Below, one piece after another: positions 1-8,557 of a stretch of DNA of 64,000 bases. The notes beneath the pieces are model-generated. The model was given only the letters and a program-made list of their open reading frames with translations, was not told where the DNA came from and ran no database searches. How positions within the stretch are numbered: position 1 is the stretch's first letter; each line of letters begins with the position of its first letter. This stretch comes from Candidatus Zixiibacteriota bacterium (lineage in GTDB: Bacteria; Zixibacteria; MSB-5A5; WJJR01), in NCBI GenBank assembly GCA_040752595.1, contig JBFMGX010000032.1, forward strand, positions 22,542-86,541. The letters run 5' to 3'. The translations under genes were made by a program, and so were the position numbers.

Positions 1-729
1 CGCCGGAGCGGGAGAAACGGCGAAGAACCAGATCGAGACGGGCAGCATCAGCGCCAGCGGCACGAGGAAGATCGAGCCCTCGTTGATGACATGACGCCGC
101 TTTTCGACCTCGTCGCCCGGCTTGATGTTGGCCACGACGGCGATGAACAGCCCGGCCAGCGCCAAAGACGAGATCGTGCGGAGAACCAGCGACGGCCAGA
201 CTCCCGGATTGAGCCAGCCATCCCAGAATGAACGGGTTGTCAGCCAATCGCCCGGCGTCAGCATGAAGGCCAGGATCCCATTGATGATAAGCAGCGAGCC
301 CCAGGCGGCGATCCCATAAATGACCCCGATCCTCACGTGTGTCTTCGGGTCCATCCGATCCCAGTAGAAGTAGTAGATGTAACCCGAGAGAATCTCCACG
401 ATAAAGAAGACCCACTCGGTCGCCCAACCCCAGACGAATTGACGCAAGAGCAAAGCGATCGTCTCGGGTGAGATCAGCCCGACGACGAACCAGATCCCGA
501 CACCGGTGATCGCCCCGGCGACAAACGAAAAGAGGATCAAAAAGCGGGCATACCGACGCAGGAAGTCCAACAGGATGGTGTCGTTGCGGCGGAGCGCCCG
601 TGCCTCCAGCCACGGGGTCGCAATGCCGAAGCCGACGGCGAACTGGGCAATGACGACATGGATGATCGCCACGACCGCGATCAACGTCGACGGTCCGAAG
701 GGTCCCAAGTCGAAGATGGGATAGTCCAT
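1..729 (-). CDS. Cytochrome bd-like quinol oxidase subunit I, C-terminus off the window edge
   Basis: The frame is open from the ATG at 729 to base 1 (243 codons), so the gene is cut by the window edge. The translation begins MDYPIFDLGPFG and has at least five hydrophobic helices, with landmarks such as FVWGWATEWVFFIVEIL, IINGILAFMLTPG and VWPSLVLRT. These resemble the subunit I (CydA) superfamily, in particular the bd-like oxidase branch of uncultured and deltaproteobacterial lineages rather than canonical CydA. The family sits in the inner membrane, binds heme b and oxidises quinol. It is divergent from arsR across a 194 bp spacer. The subunit II gene, if present, would lie to the left of the window. 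Family assignment is fairly firm; substrate and oxidase activity are inferred. Confidence 0.72.
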   Translation of the reverse strand, partial: MDYPIFDLGPFGPSTLIAVVAIIHVVIAQFAVGFGIATPWLEARALRRNDTILLDFLRRYARFLILFSFVAGAITGVGIWFVVGLISPETIALLLRQFVWGWATEWVFFIVEILSGYIYYFYWDRMDPKTHVRIGVIYGIAAWGSLLIINGILAFMLTPGDWLTTRSFWDGWLNPGVWPSLVLRTISSLALAGLFIAVVANIKPGDEVEKRRHVINEGSIFLVPLALMLPVSIWFFAVSPAPA

Positions 730-923
730 ATGCCCCGGCCAGAATCCCGCGGTCACAGCCCCATGGCGGACCGGCCGCAGGACCATGGGTGCACAAAAGC
801 ACAAGAAGCCGCAAGGGGAAAATCGCCGGGAGGGACGGTATGAAGGAAAATCACGCCGGAGGAGTTGACACGGGACGAGGGAAGGCGGATATTTCGTCAT
901 GTGGTGGAATGTAGGAATAGTCC
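730..923. promoter_or_regulatory. Divergent spacer between the bd-like oxidase gene and arsR
   Basis: This 194 bp gap separates two head-to-head genes, so it must hold both promoters. ArsR proteins usually repress their own operon by binding an imperfect dyad here. I see no dyad clear enough to name and no strong -35/-10 pair. Confidence 0.35.
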
Positions 924-1295
924 ATGCGTAATCTTGCCGCCATCGCCCGGGCGCTGGCCGATGAGACCCGGATTCGCGCCTTGCTGGCGTTGCAGGGTCG
1001 CGAGTTGTGCCTCTGTCAATTGATCGAACTGCTGGGGCTGGCCACATCGACGGTGTCCAAGCACATGGCGGTGCTGCAGCAAACCGGGCTGGTGCATCGC
1101 CGCAAGGTCGGGCGATGGGCGTATTTCCGTCTTCCCGGCGATGAGGCGCCGCAGGTGGTGCAAATGGCACTTGTGTGGGTCCGTGAGAACGCGGCGAAGG
1201 ACTCTACGGTGCGAGAAGACACCCGGCGCCTGCGAGAGATTACCCGAGCGGATCAGGAGGCCTTGTGCCGTCGTCAGCGTCCCCGTCCCCTTTAA
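924..1295 (+). CDS. arsR: ArsR-family metalloregulatory repressor
   Basis: A 123-residue winged-helix protein starting MRNLAAIARALADETRIRALLAL. The helix-turn-helix region reads TSTVSKHMAVLQQTGLV. The recognition-helix region carries CLC (in RELCLCQLIELL), the two-cysteine arrangement that in ArsR binds As(III) or Sb(III) and releases DNA. The gene is first of a three-gene rightward operon and overlaps the next gene by about 31 bp. Known family role: repression of the ars operon until arsenite binds. The C-terminus (RRQRPRPL) is longer than minimal ArsR and looks dispensable. Confidence 0.9.
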   Translation: MRNLAAIARALADETRIRALLALQGRELCLCQLIELLGLATSTVSKHMAVLQQTGLVHRRKVGRWAYFRLPGDEAPQVVQMALVWVRENAAKDSTVREDTRRLREITRADQEALCRRQRPRPL

Positions 1296-1741
1296 GAATC
1301 CTCTTTCTCTGTACGGGCAACTCCTGCCGCAGCCAGATGGCCGAGGGGTGGGCCCGTCATCTGAAGGGCGATGTGATCGAACCACACTCGGCCGGTGTCG
1401 TGGCCCATGGGCTCAATCCCATCGCCGTTAGGGTCATGGCGGAGGTCGGCGTGGACATATCCCATCACCGCTCCAAGCCGTTGAGCGGGCTTGCGGGAAT
1501 TCGCTTCGATGGCGTGATCACGCTGTGCGACCATGCCCACGAATCTTGCCCGGTATTCCCCGGCCGGGTCAAGACGATCCACCATGGCTTCGATGACCCG
1601 CCGCTATTGGCCGCCGGCGCGCGCACGGAAGATGAGGCGCTCGCTCACTACCGGCGCGTGCGCGATGAGATTCGCGAATTCGTGCAGTCTCTGCCGGATG
1701 CTCTCCTGAAACCGGAGCCGGGAACTCATGGCGATCACTGA
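1265..1741 (+). CDS. arsC: Arsenate reductase, low-molecular-weight phosphatase type
   Basis: A 158-residue protein of the LMW-PTP fold, with the P-loop CTGNSCRS near residue 16 and the paired resolving cysteines in [11 protein letters not shown]. This three-cysteine layout matches thioredoxin-coupled ArsC of the Bacillus/Staphylococcus type, which reduces arsenate to arsenite in the cytoplasm. The GTG start at 1265 lies inside the end of arsR and the gene overlaps acr3 by 14 bp, so the three are translationally coupled. Arsenite made here is the substrate of the next gene's pump. Confidence 0.92.
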   Translation: MPSSASPSPLRILFLCTGNSCRSQMAEGWARHLKGDVIEPHSAGVVAHGLNPIAVRVMAEVGVDISHHRSKPLSGLAGIRFDGVITLCDHAHESCPVFPGRVKTIHHGFDDPPLLAAGARTEDEALAHYRRVRDEIREFVQSLPDALLKPEPGTHGDH

Positions 1742-2864
1742 CCCGCACGCACCCGCAGGACGGCGGAATCTGTCCTTCCTCGACCGCTATCTGACGGTTT
1801 GGATCTTCCTGGCCATGGCCGTGGGTGTCGCTTCCGGTTACCTGTTCCCCGGCATCGTTCCGGCGCTGAACCGGTTCAATGTCGGCACGACCTCGATCCC
1901 GATCGCGATCGGTCTGATCCTGATGATGTATCCGCCGTTGGCCAAGGTCCGGTACGAAGAGATGGGACCGGTCTTCCGCAACGTCAAAGTGCTCGGTCTG
2001 TCGCTGGTTCAGAATTGGGTCGTCGGACCGATTCTGATGTTTGGACTGGCGGTTCTGTTCCTGCGCGACCGGCCGGAGTACATGGTCGGCTTGATTCTGA
2101 TCGGTCTGGCACGGTGCATCGCCATGGTCATCGTCTGGAATGACCTGGCGTGTGGGGACACCGAATACTGCGCCGGTCTGGTCGCCTTCAATTCGATCTT
2201 CCAGGTCTTATTCTATTCCGTCTATGCCTATGTCTTCATCACCGTGCTGCCGACCTGGTTTGGTCTGTCCGGTGTGGCGGTGGACATTACGATTGGCGAA
2301 ATCGCCAAGAGCGTCTTCATCTACCTCGGCATTCCGTTCCTGGCAGGCATCATTACACGCTTCACGCTGATCAAGGCAAGGGACAAGCGCTGGTATCACG
2401 AGAAATTCATCCCCAGGATCAGTCCCATCACCCTCATTGCCTTGCTCTTCACCATCATTGTAATGTTCTCGCTCAAGGGCGAATACATCGTGCAGCTTCC
2501 CCTCGATGTCGTCCGGATCGCGATACCGCTTCTGATCTACTTCGTCCTGATGTTCTTCATTTCGTTCTTCATGAGCCGGAAGATCCATGCCTCGTATGGC
2601 CAGACAGCCACGCTCAGTTTCACGGCCGCCTCGAACAACTTTGAGCTGGCGATCGCGGTGGCGATTGCGACCTTCGGCATCAACCATGGCGCGGCGTTTG
2701 CGGCCGTCATCGGCCCGCTGGTCGAGGTCCCGGTGCTGATTGGGCTGGTGAATGTCGCGCTGTGGCTCGGGCGCAGATACTACGCCCAGATCGCAGCGGT
2801 GCGTGCAAAGCACGCACCCTACGCCTGTAGGGGCACGGCGTGCCGTGCCCGCACAAGGGGCTGA
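1728..2864 (+). CDS. acr3: Arsenite efflux permease, Acr3 family
   Basis: A 378-residue membrane protein with about ten hydrophobic segments. The signature [19 protein letters not shown] contains the conserved Acr3 cysteine used in arsenite transport; [20 protein letters not shown] is a second family hallmark. It exports As(OH)3 across the inner membrane and completes the arsR-arsC-acr3 operon. Odd point: the last 15 or so residues (about [17 protein letters not shown]) are encoded by a palindromic repeat and the stop codon sits inside a second hairpin, so the native C-terminus has probably been replaced by repeat sequence. Confidence 0.93.
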   Translation: MAITDPHAPAGRRNLSFLDRYLTVWIFLAMAVGVASGYLFPGIVPALNRFNVGTTSIPIAIGLILMMYPPLAKVRYEEMGPVFRNVKVLGLSLVQNWVVGPILMFGLAVLFLRDRPEYMVGLILIGLARCIAMVIVWNDLACGDTEYCAGLVAFNSIFQVLFYSVYAYVFITVLPTWFGLSGVAVDITIGEIAKSVFIYLGIPFLAGIITRFTLIKARDKRWYHEKFIPRISPITLIALLFTIIVMFSLKGEYIVQLPLDVVRIAIPLLIYFVLMFFISFFMSRKIHASYGQTATLSFTAASNNFELAIAVAIATFGINHGAAFAAVIGPLVEVPVLIGLVNVALWLGRRYYAQIAAVRAKHAPYACRGTACRARTRG

Positions 2865-2872
2865 AGCCCCTT
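2831..2872. repeat. Two adjacent palindromic repeats at the acr3/pyrD junction
   Basis: GGGCACGGCGTGCCGTGCCC (2831-2850) is followed by AAGGGGCTGAAGCCCCTT (2855-2872). Related copies occur at 3844, 25841 and near 46380 (first type) and at 14850, 15481 and 55608 (second type). They cover the 3' end of acr3 between convergent genes and could act as a bidirectional transcription stop, although no T-tract follows. Confidence 0.7.
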
Positions 2873-2899
2873 GTCCGCAATCCCACGTTGTATGGAAGA

Positions 2900-3826
2900 T
2901 CAGACTTCCAACCGGCCGATCAGATCGGTGACACGGGTCATCCCTTTGGACTGGAGGTAGGCACCCAACTCGTCGGCGATGCGGGTCGTGGCATCGGGAT
3001 GGCGGAAGTTCGCCGTGCCGACCTGCACGGCGGAAGCGCCGACAATGAGGAACTCGGCGGCGTCGGTCCCTGACATGATGCCGCCGATCCCGATCACCGG
3101 GATGTCAACGGCCTTCTTGATCTTGTAGACCGCTGCCAGGGCCACCGGTTTGATCGCCGGGCCGGAAAGACCGCCGGTGATGTTTGCCAGACGGGGCTTG
3201 AAGGTGTTGTGGTTGACGGCCATGCCGACCAGCGTGTTGATCGCCGAAATGGCATCGGCGCCATGGTCGGCGGCCGCACGCGCCAGCGAGGCGATGTCGT
3301 GCGTGTTGGGAGTCAGCTTGATGATGATCGGCGTCGTCGTCGCGGCGCGGACAGCGGCGGTGCACTCGCCCACCCAGCCCGGATCGGCACCGTTGTCGAT
3401 CCCCCGTGACACATTCGGGCACGAGAGATTGACCTCCAAGGCGTCGATGCCCTCTTCCCGTGTCAATCGGTGCGCCAGAGCAGCGTACTCATCGATCGCC
3501 CATCCGACGACGTTCACGATGACACGGGTCGGCATCTGCCGCAGTCGAGGTAGTTCCTCGGCGATGAAGGCCTCGATGCCCTTGTTTTGCAGGCCGATCG
3601 CGTTGAGCATCCCGGAGGCGGTCTCCACTGTCCGCGGATAGGGATGGCCGGGCCGCGGCTCCAGCGAGACGGATTTCGTGACCATGCCGCCCAGCTTACC
3701 GGTGTCGCACCAGGCGGCGATCTCCTCCCCGGTCCCGGCGGTTCCGGAGGCGGTCCAGATCGGCGTGGCGAAATGCACACCGGCGAGGGTCACGGATAGA
3801 TCGGGGCGGGAAGCTCGAGTGGTCAT
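2900..3826 (-). CDS. pyrD: Dihydroorotate dehydrogenase catalytic subunit, class 1B
   Basis: A 308-residue TIM-barrel flavoprotein. Landmarks: ASGTAG near the N-terminus, SVSLEPRPGHPYPRT, the catalytic cysteine in NLSCPNVSRG, NTLVGMAVN and the phosphate-binding GIGGIMSGTDAAEF. It oxidises dihydroorotate to orotate in pyrimidine synthesis. The class 1B assignment follows from the pyrK gene 77 bp upstream in the same direction, since this class passes electrons through PyrK to NAD+. A palindromic repeat separates the two genes. Confidence 0.95.
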   Translation of the reverse strand: MTTRASRPDLSVTLAGVHFATPIWTASGTAGTGEEIAAWCDTGKLGGMVTKSVSLEPRPGHPYPRTVETASGMLNAIGLQNKGIEAFIAEELPRLRQMPTRVIVNVVGWAIDEYAALAHRLTREEGIDALEVNLSCPNVSRGIDNGADPGWVGECTAAVRAATTTPIIIKLTPNTHDIASLARAAADHGADAISAINTLVGMAVNHNTFKPRLANITGGLSGPAIKPVALAAVYKIKKAVDIPVIGIGGIMSGTDAAEFLIVGASAVQVGTANFRHPDATTRIADELGAYLQSKGMTRVTDLIGRLEV

Positions 3827-3843
3827 CGTGGAGGACTCTCAGC

Positions 3844-3863
3844 GGGCACGGCACGCCGTGCCC
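3844..3863. repeat. Palindromic repeat between pyrK and pyrD
   Basis: GGGCACGGCACGCCGTGCCC is a perfect 20 bp palindrome in the pyrK-pyrD spacer, one of the dispersed family also at 2831 and 25841. Confidence 0.75.
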
Positions 3864-3903
3864 ACAGGTCTCTCTCATTACGGAAGTGAGATCATCGGTT
3901 CAT

Positions 3904-4719
3904 TCAGAACACAATTGCCGCGGCATCAAAGACCGGGCCGTCGCGGCAAACACGGCGATAGGTTTCATATCCCGATGCGCCCCGGCTCGTGACGACACAC
4001 CCCATGCAGACACCATATCCGCATGGCATGCTGCGCTCCAGGGAGACCTCGCAGGGAACCTGTTGCGCGATACACAACTCCGCCAGCGCCTTCATCATCG
4101 GCTCGGGGCCGCAGCCGTAGACCATCGCGTGGCCGGGACCCCAGTCATTTCGCCGCAGCATGTCGGCAAACAGATCGACGGCGGTGCCATGAAAGCCGAG
4201 TGAGCCATCGTCAGTGGCCCAGTGTGGGTGCACGTGCAGGGTGCGCAGTTGGTAGGGGGCCACGGCCAACTCACGCGTACGAACTCCGAGAATCATGATG
4301 GGGGCGACTGGCTTGCCGCGGCGTGTGCTTCGCGCGGCCATCAACTCGGCCGCCCACAGGCGCAACGGTGCCATCCCCAGTCCGCCTCCGACCAGGACCG
4401 GCGTCGTCCCGCGCGCCGGGGGAGTGAACGAATTACCGAGCGGTCCCAACGTATCTATGACAGTGCCGATCGGTTGGTGGGCCAGGCATCGGGTTCCCGC
4501 GCCCAAGACCTGATGGAGGACATCGAACGTCTCCGCGCGCGGATCGGTGGCATAGACCGATAGAGCGCGGCGAAAGAGGTGGTCAGAACCGGGGAGGAGA
4601 TGGACGAATTGCCCGGCTTTGGCCCGACGGGCGATCAGCGAATCTGAGAATCGTTGGTGGTAGACGTTCGGCCCGACCCGGCGGGTCCAGACGAGCGTGG
4701 CGCGACGTGGGCGGTTCAC
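3904..4719 (-). CDS. pyrK: Dihydroorotate dehydrogenase electron transfer subunit
   Basis: A 271-residue ferredoxin-reductase-like protein. It has an FAD-binding barrel (RRALSVYATDP), a nucleotide-binding GGGLGMAPL, and a C-terminal [2Fe-2S] motif CGYGVCMGCVV followed by a fourth cysteine in RRVCRDGP. The subunit carries electrons from PyrD FMN to NAD+ via FAD and the cluster. The GTG start at 4719 overlaps the stop of the TPR gene (GTGA), showing coupling to the upstream genes. The neighbouring pyrD confirms the role. Confidence 0.93.
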   Translation of the reverse strand: MNRPRRATLVWTRRVGPNVYHQRFSDSLIARRAKAGQFVHLLPGSDHLFRRALSVYATDPRAETFDVLHQVLGAGTRCLAHQPIGTVIDTLGPLGNSFTPPARGTTPVLVGGGLGMAPLRLWAAELMAARSTRRGKPVAPIMILGVRTRELAVAPYQLRTLHVHPHWATDDGSLGFHGTAVDLFADMLRRNDWGPGHAMVYGCGPEPMMKALAELCIAQQVPCEVSLERSMPCGYGVCMGCVVTSRGASGYETYRRVCRDGPVFDAAAIVF

Positions 4720-7550
4720 GGTTGTCTGCCGCTCTGGTCCGGACGAGTTTGATCGATACCCAGCCGGCGAAACTCGTCGAGTTCCTCGGCAGGGGCGGTG
4801 ACTTCAATCTCGTACTTGTACCACATGTTCAGGGAATCGGGCGGGATCGAGTCGGCCCAGAAGGTCGTCATCCGGAGCGTCCGCTCGGCCGCGTCGTTGA
4901 TGTCCTGCCACTTGGTCGGCCTGATCATGTCATGTTGGGCGATTTGCCCGGTGAAGTCGATCAGGATTCTGTAGACGACATAGTCCCTGTAGTTCTGTCC
5001 GACATCGTTGGTGGAGATCGAAGTGGGCCAGACGAATTGCCCCACGACCTTCGTGCGAGGCGCCCGCGGCAGGCCGGCGTACTGCGCCGAGTCGGTGTCG
5101 GCCTCTCCGGCCGCACGTTCTCCCTGAATGGCAGCGTCCTTGGCTTTTCCCCCTTCTTCTTTGGCGGCCATGATCGGGGCGCGTGGCCTGGGCTTGTGGA
5201 TGGTTGGTTGCAGCTTCTGCGTGGCCGCTTTGGCCAACTCGGTGCCCGGATAGTTGGCGACGATCTCCTGGTATGCCCAGATGATTGAGGAGTCGGTGGA
5301 AGGGAAGTGGCGTTCGGTCAGCGCCGCAATGGCATACTCTGCCCGCGGGACCAGTCGGGATTGCGGGTAGTCCTCCACGAACGCCCGGAGCTTCCGGATG
5401 GCCACCTTGGGATTGTCATCTTGGAAGTAGGCTGCTTCGGCCTCTTTGTAGGCATGGGCCGGGTGCGCCGTGTCGGCCGGCGTGTTCTCCAGTCCCAGGC
5501 GCACCATGGCATCGCTGGCGCAGTCGCTGTATGGGTACTCAGCCAGAATGCGTCGCAGGCACAAGTCGGCTTGCATGGAATCGTGCAGGTCGGCATTGTA
5601 GACGTCGGCCATGCCGAGGAGCGCTTGGGCAGCATAAGGCGAGCCCGGATATCGCTCGGTGACGTCGCGGTATTCCACCAGCGCGGAATCGGGATACTGA
5701 AGATCGAAACGGTAAAGCTCCGCCAATTCCAACTGAGTTGTGGCGGAGGCGGCGATCTCGGCGTAGGCCTCCTTGCGTTGCGAACGGGCGGCCTCCCGGG
5801 CTTCGCGCTCCTGCCTGGCGATCTCGTCTGTCTCCGCCGCCGCCTGCACGAGCAGCGATTCCGGGGGAGCGGTCGGTCCGAGAAAGTCACCGGATCCGAA
5901 GGCATAGAGATAAGCAGGCGTCGGCGGTCCCAAAGCGGAATCAATTGCCGCGATCCTCCACCATGCCGCTTCCGGGAGCAGCGTCAGGCGACGACGATTG
6001 AATTCCACGTCGTCCAGGTTGACGCGCGGGCCGAAGAAGAGCGCCGAATCGATCGGCGGTCCGAATTGTGTTTCCGCGAGCGATTGCGCTGAGTCCGCCG
6101 ACGCGGCCGCTGCGGTGGTCAGCGACGGCGCCGGCGGGCCAAGCAGACTGTCGCCGGGAACAAGATCAGGTGGGTGAGGACCCAGCACCACGGCGCTGTC
6201 GCCGGCCCCTGACGAATCCGTTGGGGTCGGAGGGCCAAACGTTGAAGTCGGATCGGCTATCGCGGTGGCCAAGGCCCCTGGGGGAGCATAGTCGACCGGA
6301 CGCGCGGCCAGAGGGGAGTAGGTGGCATTCCGTTCCAGCCTCGGCACTGCGTCGGGATTGTATGGTTCCTGCGCACCCCCGCCTTGCCTGCCACCTTTGG
6401 AGAGCTCGGCGCGTCCGAGCTCCTTGCGAAACTGTTCGAGCTTGGTGATGTTCGCCGAGCGGGTCAAGGCCAGGTTGGCCAGATCGCCGCGTGAATACTC
6501 CTGGCGCGATTTCTCGTACAGGTCCTTGGCACCGAGCAGATCGTTCTCTTCGAACTGCAGGATCTCGGCCAGTCGGAAACACGCCTCGGCCGACCACGGG
6601 GTCGTCTCTTTTGTGGCCGTCACCTGCTCGTATTGCCGTTGCGCCCCTTCCCGGTCGCCGATGTTCCGGAGGCCACGCGCCAGGTTGAGGCGGATCGGGC
6701 CGATGGAATCGGCATAGGCGTCATCTTCGGCCATGTCCGAGAAGATGGCGATCCCCGAATCGGGGATTTCGGCTTCATACCATGACAGCCCGATTCCCGT
6801 CAGAGCTTCATACCGGTGCTCGCCGTTCTTTTCCTGCGCGAGCGGCTCATAGAGCGCGATCGCCTCACGGGGACGTCTGACCTGACGCAGCGCCTCGGCC
6901 GCGCGCAACCGGGCCTCCAGGGCGCGGTCAGTGCCGGAGTATTCGTCCAGAACGACTTGAAACGCGGCTACCGCGGAGTCGGCCGAACCGCTCTTCAGGA
7001 AATACAGCCCGCGCTGGAAGATCGCCTCAGCGCGCCACGCCGGCTTGCGCGCGGTGGTTGCCAGTTGTGTGAACGCGCGGAATGCCGACTGCTCGTCGTC
7101 CATGAGCATGCGGCAACGCGCCAGGTACAACTCCGATTCTTCCGTCAGATTGGATTTCGGGTGTGTGGCCAGCAATTCACGAAACGCGTTTTCGGACTTG
7201 GAGTAGGATTCCATACGGAAGTACGACACGCCGATGAGAAACAGCGCATCGTCATGGTACTTGCTCTTGGGGTGCTTCTGGACGATCTTCGCGGCCTTGG
7301 TGATCGCGTCCTGATACGCCTGCGTGCTCGGCGACAATTGCCGGCCCCGGTGCGAATCCTTACGGTACTGCTTTTCCGCGGTGTTGAAGAGACTCCGGGC
7401 GTTGTAGTACGTGTTGAAATAGACGCAGCCGGGGAAGCCGACCATCAGTCCGATGGCGACACACAGCGCTGCCAGCGCCCGCGTCCGCCACCTTGGTGGG
7501 CGCGAGAACGACCACGGGGGGCAGGACTCAGTATTCCTGACAGTAGCCAT
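4716..7550 (-). CDS. TPR-repeat envelope protein with TonB-like C-terminal domain
   Basis: A 944-residue protein from the ATG at 7550; a longer 957-residue reading from 7589 is possible but overlaps the upstream gene more. The N-terminus has a basic stretch, a hydrophobic helix and GFPGC, an imperfect lipobox. Multiple tetratricopeptide repeats follow (such as HDDALFLIGVSYFRMESYSKSENAF). A middle low-complexity section repeats FGPP/LGP motifs seven times. A second TPR block precedes a final region of about 85 residues (YVVYRILIDFTGQIAQ, AAERTLRMTTFW) resembling a TonB C-terminal domain. It overlaps both neighbours in a leftward chain. A periplasmic scaffolding or secretion-accessory role is inference; no enzyme motif is visible. 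Confidence 0.7.
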   Translation of the reverse strand: MATVRNTESCPPWSFSRPPRWRTRALAALCVAIGLMVGFPGCVYFNTYYNARSLFNTAEKQYRKDSHRGRQLSPSTQAYQDAITKAAKIVQKHPKSKYHDDALFLIGVSYFRMESYSKSENAFRELLATHPKSNLTEESELYLARCRMLMDDEQSAFRAFTQLATTARKPAWRAEAIFQRGLYFLKSGSADSAVAAFQVVLDEYSGTDRALEARLRAAEALRQVRRPREAIALYEPLAQEKNGEHRYEALTGIGLSWYEAEIPDSGIAIFSDMAEDDAYADSIGPIRLNLARGLRNIGDREGAQRQYEQVTATKETTPWSAEACFRLAEILQFEENDLLGAKDLYEKSRQEYSRGDLANLALTRSANITKLEQFRKELGRAELSKGGRQGGGAQEPYNPDAVPRLERNATYSPLAARPVDYAPPGALATAIADPTSTFGPPTPTDSSGAGDSAVVLGPHPPDLVPGDSLLGPPAPSLTTAAAASADSAQSLAETQFGPPIDSALFFGPRVNLDDVEFNRRRLTLLPEAAWWRIAAIDSALGPPTPAYLYAFGSGDFLGPTAPPESLLVQAAAETDEIARQEREAREAARSQRKEAYAEIAASATTQLELAELYRFDLQYPDSALVEYRDVTERYPGSPYAAQALLGMADVYNADLHDSMQADLCLRRILAEYPYSDCASDAMVRLGLENTPADTAHPAHAYKEAEAAYFQDDNPKVAIRKLRAFVEDYPQSRLVPRAEYAIAALTERHFPSTDSSIIWAYQEIVANYPGTELAKAATQKLQPTIHKPRPRAPIMAAKEEGGKAKDAAIQGERAAGEADTDSAQYAGLPRAPRTKVVGQFVWPTSISTNDVGQNYRDYVVYRILIDFTGQIAQHDMIRPTKWQDINDAAERTLRMTTFWADSIPPDSLNMWYKYEIEVTAPAEELDEFRRLGIDQTRPDQSGRQP

Positions 7551-8553
7551 GGTCCAGCCCTGCCTCGGTGAAGGCGGCAAGCGCCGCATCGTATTCCGCC
7601 GTTGTCAAACGCCGCGCCAGACTGCGGTCTGATTCGGCGCGATAGGCCGGGAAGTACTGGCTCATCACGCTGACGGCCGTCTCCGTGGATACCTCGCGCG
7701 CGAGGAACTCGAAGACGGCCCGCGAACCGGCCAAGCCATCCGGGAGAACCAGGTGGCGCACCAGGAGGCCGCGTCTGGCCACTCCCCCCGCGTCCAATGC
7801 GAGTGTGCCGACTTGACGGTGCATCTCGATGATCGCGGCCCGGTTCACCGCCGGATAGTCGGCCGCCTTGGAATAGCGACGCGCCGGGCCGGCTTCTGCG
7901 TAACGCATGTCGGCCAAGTAGATGTCGACAAGCCCCTCAAGCAAGCGCAACGTCTCGACCCGCTCGTAACCGGATGTGTTCCAGACGATGGGAATCTGCA
8001 GCCCGGATCGACGCGCCTCCAGGATGGCATCGATCAGCGCCGGAGTATGATGCGTGGGTGTCACGAAGTTTATGTTGTGCGCGCCGGCCGATTCCAACTC
8101 GCGCATGATCGCAACCATCCGGCCGACCGTCATTGTCTCCCCGACCCCCAATTGCGAGATGGGGTAGTTCTGGCAGTACAGGCAGCGGAGCGAACACCCG
8201 GATAAGAAGATCGTTCCCGAGCCGCCGAAGCCGGAGATGGGAGGTTCCTCGCCATGATGGAGATTCCAACTCGCGACCGTGAGATTGCCGCCGCTGCGGC
8301 AAGTACCCGTGTCGCCGGCCAGACGAGCGGCGCCGCACAGGCGGGGGCACACTTCACAACTTGCGAGCATCGCGTGGGCCTGCCGGGAACGGGATGCCGC
8401 TTCCGCCGACAACGGATCGAGGCGCCAGGGCCAGCCATCCATGGTGCGGGCCATCTCCCGATGTTGGCGTACTGGTGCCGACACGCCGGTGTCCGGTGAC
8501 AGGATCGTCGTCACTGACGCCGGAACCGCATGTGCTGCTTGAGAGTTCCGCAT
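7528..8553 (-). CDS. Radical SAM protein, PflX/AmrS-like
   Basis: A 341-residue protein with a cysteine-rich N-terminal segment (CEVCPRLCG, GDTGTC) preceding the radical SAM motif CSLRCLYC. SGCSLRC and FVTPTHHTP match the uncharacterised COG1313/PflX group related to pyruvate-formate-lyase activases. Such proteins bind a [4Fe-4S] cluster and cleave S-adenosylmethionine; the substrate is unknown. The start is 4 bp after the sirtuin stop; an internal ATG at 8454 would give a more typical length of about 308 residues. Its 3' end overlaps the TPR gene. Confidence 0.82.
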   Translation of the reverse strand: MRNSQAAHAVPASVTTILSPDTGVSAPVRQHREMARTMDGWPWRLDPLSAEAASRSRQAHAMLASCEVCPRLCGAARLAGDTGTCRSGGNLTVASWNLHHGEEPPISGFGGSGTIFLSGCSLRCLYCQNYPISQLGVGETMTVGRMVAIMRELESAGAHNINFVTPTHHTPALIDAILEARRSGLQIPIVWNTSGYERVETLRLLEGLVDIYLADMRYAEAGPARRYSKAADYPAVNRAAIIEMHRQVGTLALDAGGVARRGLLVRHLVLPDGLAGSRAVFEFLAREVSTETAVSVMSQYFPAYRAESDRSLARRLTTAEYDAALAAFTEAGLDHGYCQEY

Positions 8554-8557
8554 TGGG

